Shown one piece after another: positions 26,945 through 36,148 of a DNA stretch of 61,475 bases. The translations under genes and the position numbers were made by a program. The DNA lies in contig NZ_PEOG01000032.1 in NCBI RefSeq assembly GCF_002761755.1, positions 1 to 61,475 of the forward strand, given 5' to 3'. Position 1 is the first letter of the stretch; each line of letters begins with the position of its first letter. A model generated the notes under the pieces. It was not told the DNA's origin. It did no database searches and was given only the letters and a program-made list of their open reading frames with translations. This DNA comes from Roseateles chitinivorans. GTDB taxonomy: Bacteria > Pseudomonadota > Gammaproteobacteria > Burkholderiales > Burkholderiaceae_C.

Positions 26945-28370
26945 TCCCGCCGGTCCCGCCACCCTCGGCGATCCGGCTCCACGCCGCGTGATCGCGGTCG
27001 CCTGCAGCGGCGGTCGCGACTCGATGGCGCTTCTCCACGCCACCACTGTCGCGGCCGAATCATTCGGCGCGCGCGTGGTGGCGTTGCACATCCATCATGG
27101 CTTGAGCGCCCACGCCGACGCATGGCTCGCTTTGGTGGGCGAGCAGGTGGCCGAGTGGGCCCGCCAAGGGCTGCCGGTCGAACTCGTCCATGAGCGCCTG
27201 CTTGACGCGCCGGCCCCTGGCGAAAGCACCGAGGCCTGGGCGCGCGCCGGCCGCTATGAGGCGCTGCAGCGCCTGGCCCGGGCCGTCGACGCTGACCTGC
27301 TGCTGCTGGCGCATCACCGCCGCGATCAGGCCGAGACCTTCCTGCTGCAAGCCTTGCGCGGCGCCGGCGTCGCGGGGCTGTCCTCCATGCCGCGGGCGCA
27401 ATGGCGGGACGGCGTCTGCTGGGCGCGCCCCTGGCTGGACCATCCGCGAGAAGCGATCGAGGCCTATGTCTGCGAGCACGGCTTGCGCTTCGTCGAGGAC
27501 GACAGCAATGCCGACCCGCGCTTCGCGCGCAACCGGCTGCGTCAGACCCTCTGGCCCGCGCTGATGGCACAAGGCGCAGGCGCGGAAACCGCCTTGGCGC
27601 GATCGGCCGCATGGGCGCAGGAAGCGGCCGAACTCCAGCGCGAGGTGGCAGACGACGATCTCGCGCGATGGTCCGATGCGAGTGGCCTGGCGCAGGCGAT
27701 GCTGACCGCGCTCAGCCCGGCACGCGCGACCAACGCGCTGCGAGCCTGGCTGCATCGCGTCACCGGTCGAACCGCCCCAGCGACGTTGATCCGACGTCTG
27801 CTCGACGAAGCGCCCATGGCGATGGTGGCGCGATGGCCGCTGGGCGATGCCGAACTGCATCTCTATCGCGGACGGTTCTTCGTGCAGGCTCGCTCGAAGA
27901 CGACATCCCCGGAGCGCACGGAGGCGCTGCCGGCCTCGCTCCTCGGGCTGGGCATCGCCACGCCCGTCGCCGGGCCGCGCGAGCGCTTCGACCTCTCGCG
28001 ACCCGGACGGCATGCGATCCCGTCGTGGAGCGGCGCATTCGATGTCGAGCCCGTGACCACGGGGGGCGTCGCGCTTTCTGCGCTCAGCAATGTCGAGTTG
28101 CGCCGGCGCGAAGGCGGCGAGCAGTTCCAGTCCCATGCGAAAGGCCTCGCGCGGGCGCTGAAGAAATGCTGGCAGACCGCGGGAATCCCCGCTGTCCAGA
28201 GGGAAGGGCCCCTGGTCTACGCCGACGGGCGCCTGCTCTTCGTGCCCGGCCTGGGCCTGGACGCGCGCTGGCGATCGGACACCGGCGAAGCACAAATGAG
28301 GCTGCGATGGGTGCCCGATGCATGCGGATCGCGCATGGGCAGCGACGTTGCGGGCAAGAGCGGGTCTTAG
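26913..28370 (+). CDS. tilS: tRNA(Ile)-lysidine synthase
   Basis: A 485-residue enzyme that ligates lysine to C34 of tRNA-Ile(CAU) using ATP, so that AUA is read as isoleucine. The PP-loop [11 protein letters not shown] is at 32-42. Later motifs are [38 protein letters not shown] and [18 protein letters not shown], which are the TilS core. The C-terminal substrate-binding domain follows. The ATG lies inside the accA 3' end (32-base overlap). The stop codon forms part of the probable -10 element of lysC. Arg replaces the more usual Lys/Val in SGGxDS, which is tolerated. Confidence 0.95.
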   Translation: MVDSATPRAADPAGPATLGDPAPRRVIAVACSGGRDSMALLHATTVAAESFGARVVALHIHHGLSAHADAWLALVGEQVAEWARQGLPVELVHERLLDAPAPGESTEAWARAGRYEALQRLARAVDADLLLLAHHRRDQAETFLLQALRGAGVAGLSSMPRAQWRDGVCWARPWLDHPREAIEAYVCEHGLRFVEDDSNADPRFARNRLRQTLWPALMAQGAGAETALARSAAWAQEAAELQREVADDDLARWSDASGLAQAMLTALSPARATNALRAWLHRVTGRTAPATLIRRLLDEAPMAMVARWPLGDAELHLYRGRFFVQARSKTTSPERTEALPASLLGLGIATPVAGPRERFDLSRPGRHAIPSWSGAFDVEPVTTGGVALSALSNVELRRREGGEQFQSHAKGLARALKKCWQTAGIPAVQREGPLVYADGRLLFVPGLGLDARWRSDTGEAQMRLRWVPDACGSRMGSDVAGKSGS

Positions 28371-28373
28371 AAT
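28368..28373 (+). promoter_or_regulatory. Candidate -10 element for lysC
   Basis: TAGAAT overlaps the tilS stop codon and lies 84 bases before the lysC ATG. The leader contains two small GC hairpins (CGCG-CTAA-CGCG and a GACGCC/GGCGTC stem). No lysine riboswitch signature is recognised. Confidence 0.35.
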
Positions 28374-28457
28374 CGCCCGCTGTGGTCGCGGTGCACCTCC
28401 TTCCCGCGCTAACGCGGACGCCGCCAGGGCGTCCCACCAGCAGTCTCTGACACTCCC

Positions 28458-29729
28458 ATGGCATTGATCGTTCACAAGTACGGCGGCACCTCGATGGGGT
28501 CGACCGACCGTATCCGCAATGTCGCCAAGCGCGTCGCCAAATGGGCGCGGGCCGGCCACCAGATGGTGGTGGTCCCCTCGGCGATGAGCGGCGAGACCAA
28601 CCGCCTGCTCGGCCTGGCCAAGGAACTGTCGCCCGGCAGTTCCTCGCCGTCGCTGATGCGCGAACTCGACATGATCGCCTCCACCGGCGAGCAGGTCTCG
28701 GTCGGCCTGCTGGCCATCGCGCTGCAGGCCGAGGGCATGGACGCGGTCAGCTACACCGGCTGGCAGGTCGGCGTCTCGACCGACAACTCGTACACCAAGG
28801 CCCGCATCGAGAGCATCGACGACGCGAAGGTCAAGGCCGATCTGGACGCCGGCAAGGTCGTCGTGATCACCGGCTTCCAGGGCGTGGACGAGGACCGCAA
28901 CATCACGACGCTGGGCCGTGGCGGCTCGGACACGTCGGCGGTGGCGATCGCCGCGGCGATCAAGGCCGACGAATGCCTGATCTACACCGACGTCGACGGC
29001 GTCTACACCACCGACCCGCGCGTCGTGCCGGAGGCCCGGCGCATGAGCACCATCAGCTTCGAGGAGATGCTGGAGATGGCGTCGCTCGGCTCCAAGGTGC
29101 TGCAGATCCGCTCGGTGGAATTCGCGGGCAAGTACCGGGTGCCGATGCGCGTGCTGAGCAGCTTCACGCCGTGGGACATCGACATCAACGAGGAAGCCAA
29201 GTCCGGCACCCTGATCACTTTTGAAGAGGACGAACAAATGGAACAAGCCGTCGTCTCCGGCATTGCATTCAACCGCGACGAGGCCAAGGTGACGCTGCTG
29301 GGCGTGCCCGACAAGCCGGGCATCGCGTTCCAGATCCTGGGCCCGGTGGCCGAGGCCAACATCGATGTCGACGTGATCATCCAGAACGTGTCGCAGGACG
29401 GGAAGACCGACTTCTCGTTCACCGTGCATCGCAACGACTACCAGCGCGCGATGGAGCTGCTGGAAAAGACCGTCGGCCCCGCGGTGCAGGCCGCCAAGGT
29501 GATCGGCGACCAGCGCATCTGCAAGGTGTCCATCGTCGGCATCGGCATGCGCTCGCATGTCGGCGTGGCATCGAAGATGTTCCGCTCGCTGTCGGAAGAG
29601 GGCATCAACATCCAGATGATCACGACCAGCGAGATCAAGACCTCGGTCGTCATCGACGAGAAGTACATGGAACTGGCCGTGCGCGCGCTGCATCGCGCGT
29701 TCGATCTGGACCAGGACATCGAGGCCTGA
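28458..29729 (+). CDS. lysC: Aspartate kinase
   Basis: A 423-residue monofunctional aspartokinase that phosphorylates L-aspartate at the entry of the Lys/Thr/Met and diaminopimelate pathway. The kinase domain opens with HKYGGTSMGSTDRIRNVAKR; GRGGSDTSAVAIAAAIKADE and YTDVDGVYTTDPRVV form the ATP/Asp site. Two C-terminal ACT domains (about 265-420, VTLLGVPDKPGIAFQILG and ISIVGIGMRSHVGVASKMF-like) bind the feedback amino acid. An internal Met261 preceded by GAAGAGGA may start a separate regulatory subunit, as in LysC of Bacillus and Corynebacterium. Confidence 0.96.
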   Translation: MALIVHKYGGTSMGSTDRIRNVAKRVAKWARAGHQMVVVPSAMSGETNRLLGLAKELSPGSSSPSLMRELDMIASTGEQVSVGLLAIALQAEGMDAVSYTGWQVGVSTDNSYTKARIESIDDAKVKADLDAGKVVVITGFQGVDEDRNITTLGRGGSDTSAVAIAAAIKADECLIYTDVDGVYTTDPRVVPEARRMSTISFEEMLEMASLGSKVLQIRSVEFAGKYRVPMRVLSSFTPWDIDINEEAKSGTLITFEEDEQMEQAVVSGIAFNRDEAKVTLLGVPDKPGIAFQILGPVAEANIDVDVIIQNVSQDGKTDFSFTVHRNDYQRAMELLEKTVGPAVQAAKVIGDQRICKVSIVGIGMRSHVGVASKMFRSLSEEGINIQMITTSEIKTSVVIDEKYMELAVRALHRAFDLDQDIEA

Positions 29730-29766
29730 TCTCGCTGATCGCACAGCGATTCAACCGGAGTTTCGG

Positions 29767-29794
29767 TTGAGGGCCTGGAAAGCCATGCTATAGT
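29767..29794 (+). promoter_or_regulatory. Promoter of tRNA-Ser
   Basis: TTGAGG (29767-29772), a 16-base spacer and TATAGT (29789-29794) predict a start a few bases before the tRNA 5' end. The -35 lies inside a small hairpin (CAACCG/CGGTTG, 29753-29770) that may also act after lysC. Confidence 0.65.
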
Positions 29795-29810
29795 CGCTGC
29801 TTCTCCGGTT

Positions 29811-29903
29811 GGAGACGTGACCGAGTGGCCGAAGGTGCTCCCCTGCTAAGGGAGTATGCGGGCAAAACCTGCATCGAGGGTTCGAATCCCTCCGTCTCCG
29901 CCA
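29811..29903 (+). tRNA. tRNA-Ser (anticodon GCT)
   Basis: The acceptor stem GGAGACG pairs with CGTCTCC, followed by G and an encoded CCA. The anticodon arm CTCCC-CTGCTAA-GGGAG has GCT at the anticodon position, reading AGC and AGU. A long variable arm (TATGCGGGCAAAACCTGCATC region) marks a class II serine tRNA. The T arm GAGGG-TTCGAAT-CCCTC is standard. It lies after lysC. Confidence 0.98.
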
Positions 29904-29913
29904 ACCAGATGTG

Positions 29914-29946
29914 AAACCCCCGCAGCGCAAGTTGCGGGGGTTTTCG
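29914..29946 (+). terminator. Terminator of tRNA-Ser
   Basis: AAACCCCCGCA (29914-29924) pairs with TGCGGGGGTTT (29933-29943) around an eight-base loop, with a final TTTTC. Ten bases after the tRNA. Confidence 0.9.
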
Positions 29947-30003
29947 CATTCATGGCCGCGTCGTGAGCCCGGAAACTTTCCGCAGTCGCCGGGCGATGTG
30001 GCC

Positions 30004-30009
30004 TACAGT
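30004..30009 (+). promoter_or_regulatory. Candidate -10 element for the PaiB-type gene
   Basis: TACAGT ends seven bases before the ATG at 30017. If used, the message would begin at or next to the start codon. No Shine-Dalgarno is seen. Confidence 0.35.
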
Positions 30010-30016
30010 GGGCCGC

Positions 30017-30658
30017 ATGTACACGCCCAAGCATTTCAACCTGCCGGATCTCTCCCATGCGCGGCTGATGATCCAGGAGCATCCGCTTGCCACGCTGATG
30101 CTGATCGATCCCACCCACGGCCTGTCCGCGACGCCCGTGCCGATGATCTGGGGCGCGCCGAGCGATGCGTCGAGCGGCGAGGGCTGGTGGCTCGAAGGCC
30201 ATCTGGCGCGCGCGAATCCGCATGTGGCGGCGTTGATGTCGGGCGAGGTGGGCGAGGTGCTGGTGCAGTTCAACGGTCCCGGCGCGTACATCTCGCCCAC
30301 CCATTACGACACGCCGCTGTCGGTGCCGACCTGGAACTACCTGACCCTGCAGGTCCATGGTCGCGTGCAGGTCATCGACGACGAGGCCGGCAAGGATGCG
30401 CTGCTCAAGCGCCTGATCGCGACGCAGGAACCGGATTACGCCGCGCAATGGCGTGGCCTGCCGGCGGAATTCCAGCGCAAGCTGCTGGGCGCGATCGTCG
30501 GCTTCCGAATCCCGGTCGAGCGCTGGACGATGAAGGCCAAGCTCAGCCAGAACCGCAGCGCGGACGAGCGCGCCCGCATCCTGGCGCACCAGGAGCACCA
30601 CGGCTCTCTGGAGGAACAGATGCTGGCGCGCTGGGTGCGGGAACTCGAACCGCGCTGA
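30017..30658 (+). CDS. PaiB-type FMN-binding split-barrel protein
   Basis: A 213-residue protein of the PaiB (FMN-binding negative transcriptional regulator) family. The N-terminus MYTPKHFNLPDLSHARLMIQ is diagnostic. The core includes ATPVPMIWG, GHLARANPHV, VLVQFNGPGAYISPTHY and PTWNYLTLQVHGRVQVIDD. The C-terminal segment GAIVGFRIPVERWTMKAKLSQN completes the domain. In Bacillus PaiB affects sporulation and protease genes; a regulator role here is unproven. Homologues start at MYTP, so the further upstream ATG (29963) is rejected. Confidence 0.88.
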   Translation: MYTPKHFNLPDLSHARLMIQEHPLATLMLIDPTHGLSATPVPMIWGAPSDASSGEGWWLEGHLARANPHVAALMSGEVGEVLVQFNGPGAYISPTHYDTPLSVPTWNYLTLQVHGRVQVIDDEAGKDALLKRLIATQEPDYAAQWRGLPAEFQRKLLGAIVGFRIPVERWTMKAKLSQNRSADERARILAHQEHHGSLEEQMLARWVRELEPR

Positions 30659-30702
30659 TCGCCGCGGCGACGTCGTCACGCGGCAGCGCCGCGCCGGAAA
30701 GC

Positions 30703-30729
30703 ACAAGGCCCGCTTGAAGCGGGCCTTGT
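30703..30729. terminator. Bidirectional terminator between the PaiB and ETF-QO genes
   Basis: CAAGGCCCGC (30704-30713) pairs with GCGGGCCTTG (30719-30728). It lies between convergent genes. Confidence 0.8.
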
Positions 30730-30786
30730 CGCTGGAGGGGGCGCGGGTGAGGGCAAGAGGCGTGGCGGCCTCACGGCCGCCGCCGC

Positions 30787-32475
30787 TCACATGCTCACAT
30801 AGTTGGGGCCGCCGCCACCTTCCGGCGTGACCCAGACGATGTTCTGCGTCGGGTCCTTGATGTCGCAGGTCTTGCAGTGCACGCAATTCTGCGCGTTGAT
30901 CTGCAGTCGCTGCGCGCCGGCATCGCCGACGAACTCGTACACGCCCGCAGGGCAGTAGCGGCTCTCGGGGCCGGCGTACTTCGCCAGGTTGACGTCCACC
31001 GGCACGCTGTCGTTCTTCAGCGTCAGGTGCGCCGGCTGGTTCTCCTCATGGTTCGTGTTGGACACGAACACCGACGACAGCCGGTCGAAGGTCAGCTTGC
31101 CGTCGGGCTTGGGATAGTCGATCTTCGGCATCTCCGACGCCGGGCGCAGGTAGGCGTGATCGGGCTTGTCGCGATGCAAGGTCCACGGCGGGCTCTTGAT
31201 GCCGAGCTTGGGCAGCAGCCACTGCTCGATGCCCGTCATCAGCGTGCCGACGGTGTTGCCCTTCTTGAACCAGGTCTTGAAGTTGCGCGATTGGTCGAGT
31301 TCCTCGCGCAGCCAGCTGCGCTCGAAGGCGGCGGGATAGGCGCTGAGCTCATCCTGCGCGCGGCCCGCGGCCAGCGCTTCGGCGATCGCCTCGGCGCACA
31401 GCATCCCGGACTTGATCGCCGCGTGGCTGCCCTTGATGCGCGCGGCGTTCAGATAACCGGCGTCGTCGCCCACCAGCGCGCCGCCAGGGAAGACCTGCTT
31501 GGGCAGGCTCAGCAGCCCGCCGGCCGTGATCGCGCGGGCGCCGTAGCCCAGCCGCTTGCCGCCCTCGATGTGCTTGCGGATCGCGGGGTGCGTCTTCCAG
31601 CGCTGCATTTCCTCGAACGGCGACAGCCACGGGTTCTTGTAGTCCAGTCCGACCACGAAGCCCAGCGTCACCTTGTTGCCCTCGAGGTGGTAGAGGAAGC
31701 CGCCGCCGTAGGTCTCGCTGTCCATCGGCCAGCCGGCGGTGTGGACCACCAGGCCGGGCTGCGCCTGGCCGGCCGGCACTTCCCACAGCTCCTTGATGCC
31801 GATGCCGTAGGTCTGCGGATCCTTGCCGGCGTCGAGCTGGTACTTCGCGATCAGCTGCTTGCCCAGGTGGCCGCGCGCGCCCTCGGCGAAGACGGTGTAC
31901 TTGCCGTGCAGCTCCATGCCGAGCTGGAAGCCCTCATGCGGCTCGCCGTCCTTGCCGACGCCGACGTTGCCGGTGGCCACGCCCTTGACGCGGCCCTGCT
32001 CGTCGTAGACCACCTCGGCGGCGGCGAAGCCGGCGAAGATCTCCACGCCCAGCGCTTCGGCCTGCTGCGCCAGCCACTTGGTGACGTTGCCCAGGGAGAT
32101 GACGTAGTTGCCGTCGTTGTGGAAGCAGCCCGGGATCAGGAACTGCGGCGTGTCGGTGTGGCCGGTCTCGCTCAGGAACAGCACCTGGTCGCCGGTGACC
32201 GGCTGGTTCAGCGGCGCGCCGAGTTCCTTCCAATTGGGGAACAGCTCGGTGATCGCCTTGGGATCCATGACCGCGCCGGACAGGATGTGCGCGCCGGCTT
32301 CCGAACCCTTCTCCAGCACGACGACCGAGATCTCCTGGCCCTTCTCGGCCGCGATCTGCTTGAGCCGGATCGCGGTGGCCAGGCCGGCGGGACCGCCGCC
32401 GACAACCACCACGTCGTAGTCCATGCTGTCGCGCGGACCGTACTGGGCAACAAGTTCTTCGGAGGTCATGGTCAT
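30787..32475 (-). CDS. Electron transfer flavoprotein-ubiquinone oxidoreductase
   Basis: A 562-residue membrane-associated enzyme passing electrons from ETF (fatty acid and amino acid oxidation) to ubiquinone. The FAD-binding loop DVVVVGGGPAGLATAIRLKQ is near residue 20. HILSGAVMDPKAI and GGGFLYHLEGNKVTLGFVVG are conserved family blocks. The C-terminal 4Fe-4S domain carries NCVHCKTCDIKDPTQNIVWV, with an earlier CPAGVYEF cysteine. Full length. AAGGATG precedes the ATG. The ETF subunits are not in the window. Confidence 0.96.
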   Translation of the reverse strand: MTMTSEELVAQYGPRDSMDYDVVVVGGGPAGLATAIRLKQIAAEKGQEISVVVLEKGSEAGAHILSGAVMDPKAITELFPNWKELGAPLNQPVTGDQVLFLSETGHTDTPQFLIPGCFHNDGNYVISLGNVTKWLAQQAEALGVEIFAGFAAAEVVYDEQGRVKGVATGNVGVGKDGEPHEGFQLGMELHGKYTVFAEGARGHLGKQLIAKYQLDAGKDPQTYGIGIKELWEVPAGQAQPGLVVHTAGWPMDSETYGGGFLYHLEGNKVTLGFVVGLDYKNPWLSPFEEMQRWKTHPAIRKHIEGGKRLGYGARAITAGGLLSLPKQVFPGGALVGDDAGYLNAARIKGSHAAIKSGMLCAEAIAEALAAGRAQDELSAYPAAFERSWLREELDQSRNFKTWFKKGNTVGTLMTGIEQWLLPKLGIKSPPWTLHRDKPDHAYLRPASEMPKIDYPKPDGKLTFDRLSSVFVSNTNHEENQPAHLTLKNDSVPVDVNLAKYAGPESRYCPAGVYEFVGDAGAQRLQINAQNCVHCKTCDIKDPTQNIVWVTPEGGGGPNYVSM

Positions 32476-32757
32476 CCTTGCTCGTTCTAGTAAGAGGCCT
32501 GGCCGGGGCCGCGCGGTCGGCGGGCGGGCGCCGGCTCGCGGTCTGGCTGGGGCGGGTTGCGGCGCATTCTAGCCGCGCGATCGAAAAAAAGAACGGTCGT
32601 GCTTTTTGTGAACTAGAGAGGAGCGTCGACAGCAGCGCGGGGCGCGCGCTGGGCGGCGGTGGCGCGATCTCGGTCGCGCCGCGCCGACCCGAATGGGGGT
32701 GCTGCGCGCGGGAGGCGCGCCGTACCATGCCGGCCTCAATAGCGAGCAGAGGACCTC

Positions 32758-33159
32758 ATGACCATCCACATCCAACGCGACAGGACTGGCCCGATGCGGC
32801 AGACGGTGCGCATCCGCGATCACCAGTTCACCGCCGACCAGCCGGTGTCCGGCGGCGGCGAGGACGCCGGGCCGGATCCGCACGAGCTCTACGACTCGGC
32901 ATTGGGCGCGTGCAAGGCGCTGACGGTGCTCTGGTATGCGCAGCGCAAGGGCCTGCCGCTGGAGGACGTGCTGGTGGAGGTCGAGCGCGACGGCTCCCAG
33001 GAGCGGCAGGGGCTGTACCAGCTGAAGGCCACGCTCACCTTCGTCGGCGACCTGACGGACGAGCAGCGCCAGCAGTTGCTCGCGGTCGCCGAGAAATGCC
33101 CGGTGCACAAGCTGATGACGCAGGTGACGACCGAGATCCAGACCGTGATGGCAGGCTGA
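32758..33159 (+). CDS. OsmC family peroxide-detoxification protein
   Basis: A 133-residue OsmC/YhfA-type protein. The two reactive cysteines are in LGACKALTVLWYAQRKGLPL (Cys52) and VAEKCPVHKLM (Cys114). Family members reduce organic hydroperoxides; the short form with VEVERDGS is closest to the YhfA-like branch, whose substrate is uncertain. AGAGGA lies about six bases before the ATG. It is divergent from the ETF-QO gene (282-base gap with AT-rich stretch near 32,585-32,615). Confidence 0.9.
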   Translation: MTIHIQRDRTGPMRQTVRIRDHQFTADQPVSGGGEDAGPDPHELYDSALGACKALTVLWYAQRKGLPLEDVLVEVERDGSQERQGLYQLKATLTFVGDLTDEQRQQLLAVAEKCPVHKLMTQVTTEIQTVMAG

Positions 33160-33238
33160 GGTCCGCGCGGCGGGGCTCGCGTGCTATCGTGCCCGGCACC
33201 TGTCCGGTCACACGAGAAGTTTTGCGAGAGACCTTGCC

Positions 33239-34021
33239 ATGAGCTACAGCATCGATCTGGAGGGCCGCGTGGCCCTCGTCACGGGCGCGTCCAGCGGCTT
33301 GGGCGCGCAGTTCGCGAGAACCTTGGCCAAGTCGGGCGCCTGCGTGGTGCTGGCGGCGCGGCGCGTGGAGCGGCTCAAGGCGCTGCGCGCCGAGATCGAG
33401 GCCGGCGGCGGCGACGCGCATGTGGTGCAGCTGGATGTCACCGACATCGACAGCATCAAGGCCGCGGTGGCGCGCGCGGAGACGGAGGTCGGCACGCTCG
33501 ACATCCTCATCAACAACTCCGGCGTGAGCACGACGCAGAAGCTGGTCGACGTGACGCCGGAGGATTACGACTTCGTGATGGACACCAACGTGCGCGGCGC
33601 GTTCTTCGTCGCGCAGGAAGTGGGCAAGCGGATGCTGGCCCGCGCGCGTGGCGCGGCGCCGGGCACCTACACCGGCGGACGCATCGTCAACATCGCGTCG
33701 ATGGCGGGCCTGCGGGTGCTGTCGCAGATCGGCGTGTATGCGATGAGCAAGGCGGCGGTGGTCCACATGACGCGGGCGATGGCGCTCGAGTGGGGCAAGT
33801 TCGACATCAATGTCAACGCGATCTGCCCCGGCTACATCGACACCGAGATCAACCACCACCACTGGCAGACCGAGCAGGGCCGCAAGCTGGTGGAGCTGCT
33901 GCCCCGCAAGCGCGTGGGCACGCCGCAGGACCTGGACACGACGCTGCTGATGCTGTGCGCCAAGGAGAGCCGCTTCATCAATGGCGCGATCATCCAGGCG
34001 GACGACGGATTCGGCGTTTGA
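33239..34021 (+). CDS. Short-chain dehydrogenase/reductase
   Basis: A 260-residue classical SDR. The cofactor loop VALVTGASSGLGAQFA is at 11-26 and the NAG-type motif is LINNSGVSTT. The catalytic residues are in NIASMAGLRVLSQIGVYAMSKAAVVH (the Ser in ASMAG, and the YAMSK Tyr and Lys). An Asp/Arg pair after the second strand (AARRVERL) suggests NADP(H). The substrate is unknown; it may act in 3-oxoacyl or hydroxyacyl metabolism. yceH follows after 42 bases. Confidence 0.92.
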   Translation: MSYSIDLEGRVALVTGASSGLGAQFARTLAKSGACVVLAARRVERLKALRAEIEAGGGDAHVVQLDVTDIDSIKAAVARAETEVGTLDILINNSGVSTTQKLVDVTPEDYDFVMDTNVRGAFFVAQEVGKRMLARARGAAPGTYTGGRIVNIASMAGLRVLSQIGVYAMSKAAVVHMTRAMALEWGKFDINVNAICPGYIDTEINHHHWQTEQGRKLVELLPRKRVGTPQDLDTTLLMLCAKESRFINGAIIQADDGFGV

Positions 34022-34063
34022 GCCGGACCGGCAAGACCCACGAAGATTGAGAGAAGCGAGCCG

Positions 34064-34702
34064 ATGGCGGTGAGAGAACTGAGCGCGATCGAGGCGCGCG
34101 TGCTGGCGGTGCTGGTGGAGAAGGCGTCCACGGTGCCGGACAGCTATCCGATGTCGCTGAACAGCCTGACCCTGGGCGTGAACCAGAAGACCGCGCGCGA
34201 TCCGGTGATGAACGCCAGCGAGTCCGATGTGGCCGCGGCGCTGGACGAGCTCAAGGCGATGAGCCTGGTCAACGGCGTGAGCGGCAGCCGGGTGGCCCGC
34301 TTCGAGCACAACATGAAGCGGGTGTACGGCATCCCCGGTCAGGCCGAGGCGCTGCTGGCGGTGCTGATGCTGCGCGGCCCGCAGACCTCGGCGGAGCTGC
34401 GGATCAACTGCGAGCGCCTGCACCGCTTCGCCGACGTCTCGTCGGTGGAAGGCTTCCTGGAGGAACTCGCGGCGCGGGAGCCGGCGCTCGCGCTGAAGCT
34501 GCCGAAGGCACCCGGCGCGCGCGAGGCGCGCTGGGGCCATCTGCTGAGCGGCGAGCCGGAGATCCCGGCGGGCGGCAGCGCGTCGCCGGGCGCTTCGTCG
34601 TCGGGCAGCGCCCGCGACGAGGAGATCGCCGCGCTGCGCGCCGAAGTCGAGCAGCTCAAGGCGGCGGTGGCGCGCATCCAGGCCGAGCTCGGCATCGCCT
34701 GA
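34064..34702 (+). CDS. YceH (DUF480) family protein
   Basis: A 212-residue protein of unknown function. The two-winged-helix DUF480 domain is clear: LSAIEARVLAVLVEKASTVPDSYPMSLNSL, NQKTARDPVM, FEHNMKRVYG and VLMLRGPQTSAELRINCERLHRF. The C-terminus ends in a short coiled coil (EEIAALRAEVEQLKAAVARIQ). It probably shares a transcript with the SDR gene. Confidence 0.9.
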   Translation: MAVRELSAIEARVLAVLVEKASTVPDSYPMSLNSLTLGVNQKTARDPVMNASESDVAAALDELKAMSLVNGVSGSRVARFEHNMKRVYGIPGQAEALLAVLMLRGPQTSAELRINCERLHRFADVSSVEGFLEELAAREPALALKLPKAPGAREARWGHLLSGEPEIPAGGSASPGASSSGSARDEEIAALRAEVEQLKAAVARIQAELGIA

Positions 34703-34771
34703 GGCCGGCTCGGCCGGCGCGCGCCTCGTGCGAACCGCGCGAGCGGCACCAGGGGCGCGCCGGATCCTTCG

Positions 34772-36148
34772 TCAGATCTTCACCGCGGCCTTCAGGCTGT
34801 CGCGCGCGGCCTGGTTCAGGCGGATCTGGTACGTCAGGAAGGTCAACCGGTCGAAGAGCGTGGCGCCCGCGGGGTTCGACACCCATGAGCCGCCACCCAG
34901 CGGCGTGCCGTCCTTGATCATCGAGCCGGTGTAGACGTTGCCGCCCAGTTCGAAGTAGATGCGGTACTGGACCGTCGCGCTCAGGGTGCTCGACTGGGGC
35001 CGCGGCGACGACGCCACCCAGATCGGCACGCCGCCGACGGTCCGGATCTCGCCGTCGGCCAGGTGGTAGGTGCGGCCATCGCTGCCGGAGCTGAAGCCCG
35101 CGCTCAGCACGGCCGTCAGCGTGCTGCCGTCGACGCAGGAAGACACGGCGGGGCCGGCCGTGGCGCCGCGGCAGTCGAAGACGTCGTAGCGGTCGCCGGC
35201 GGCCTTCTGCGTGTACTTGAGGTAGCCGGCGCCGGCGGCGAAGGCGGCGGTGCTGTCCAGCACGCCGGGATTGGCGAACACCGCGTTGTAGAAGTGCTTG
35301 AACTCGTCCGGCGCGTTGTCCAGCGTGCCGGTCAGGGCCACGGCCTGGTATTCGCTGCGGATCGTCGAGTACGCCACCGTCGTGTTGTCGCTGGCCAGGG
35401 TGTCCATGCGCACGTCGCTGCCGACATAGCTCGCGCGCAGGGTGCCGCCGGTGGACGGCACCACCCGCACGGCGCCGTCCTTGAGCACCCGCGTGGCCGG
35501 CGGCGTGAGCAGCGTGAGCGTGGCGGTGAGCGAGATCGGATCGCTCTGGCGATAGGTCTGCGGGCCGTTCGTCAGCGGCGACAGCGCCAGCTGGCCGAAG
35601 TCGGAGATCACGAAGCTCGAGCCTTTCACCTGCGGGCCGCTGAGCAACAGCGACCACAGCAGGTTGAAGTTGCCGGGCTGCGGGCTGAGGATGGTGCTTT
35701 CGAAGGCCTGCTGGTTGGCGCTGAGCTTGAGCGTCAGCTGCGCGGCATTGCTGGTGACGCGGCCGCCCTTGTTGGACACCACGACGGTGTAGCGGTCGCC
35801 GTGGTTGGCGTAGGTGGCTGGCGGCGTCGTGTAGGTCGAGGAGGTCGCACCGGCGATGTCGGCGCCATTGCGCTTCCATTGGTAGACGAGATCGCTGCCG
35901 GACGCGGTCACGGCGAAGCTGGCGGTGGCGTCGGTCAGCACGGTGGCGTTGGCCGGCTGCGTCTGGAGCGTGGGCGCGGTCCCGGTCGGCGTGCCGGGCG
36001 TCGTGGGCGTGCTGGGCGTGCCGGCTGTCGGCGGGTTGTTGGTGCCGGTCAGCGGGGCGCCGGCCTCGCCGCCGCCACCGCCGCAAGCGGCGACCAGGAC
36101 GGCGACGGCCGCCAGGATGGCGGCGTTCTGATGTCTCGTCGAGACCAT
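34772..36148 (-). CDS. Ig-like domain lipoprotein
   Basis: A 458-residue exported protein. The lipobox is in AAVAVLVAACGGGGG (Cys22), followed by a Thr/Pro-rich linker to about residue 55. One Ig-like domain (about 55-142) has the familiar pattern ATASFAVTASGSDLVYQWKR ... GDRYTVVVSN. The remaining 310 residues have no recognised family. They contain a probable disulfide pair (DCRG and SSCVDGS) and a repeated LTATL/LSATV strand pattern, so a beta-rich surface domain is likely. GGGAGG precedes the ATG. It is divergent from the histidine kinase. Confidence 0.8.
   Translation of the reverse strand: MVSTRHQNAAILAAVAVLVAACGGGGGEAGAPLTGTNNPPTAGTPSTPTTPGTPTGTAPTLQTQPANATVLTDATASFAVTASGSDLVYQWKRNGADIAGATSSTYTTPPATYANHGDRYTVVVSNKGGRVTSNAAQLTLKLSANQQAFESTILSPQPGNFNLLWSLLLSGPQVKGSSFVISDFGQLALSPLTNGPQTYRQSDPISLTATLTLLTPPATRVLKDGAVRVVPSTGGTLRASYVGSDVRMDTLASDNTTVAYSTIRSEYQAVALTGTLDNAPDEFKHFYNAVFANPGVLDSTAAFAAGAGYLKYTQKAAGDRYDVFDCRGATAGPAVSSCVDGSTLTAVLSAGFSSGSDGRTYHLADGEIRTVGGVPIWVASSPRPQSSTLSATVQYRIYFELGGNVYTGSMIKDGTPLGGGSWVSNPAGATLFDRLTFLTYQIRLNQAARDSLKAAVKI

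Noticed and set aside
28374..28457. Lysine riboswitch in the lysC leader
   Set aside because: The leader is too short (about 84 bases) and has only two small hairpins; none of the conserved lysine-aptamer core is visible.
29811..29946. Integration site at the tRNA-Ser 3' end
   Set aside because: No integrase, direct repeat of the tRNA end or mobile genes follow; the next gene is a chromosomal PaiB-type gene.
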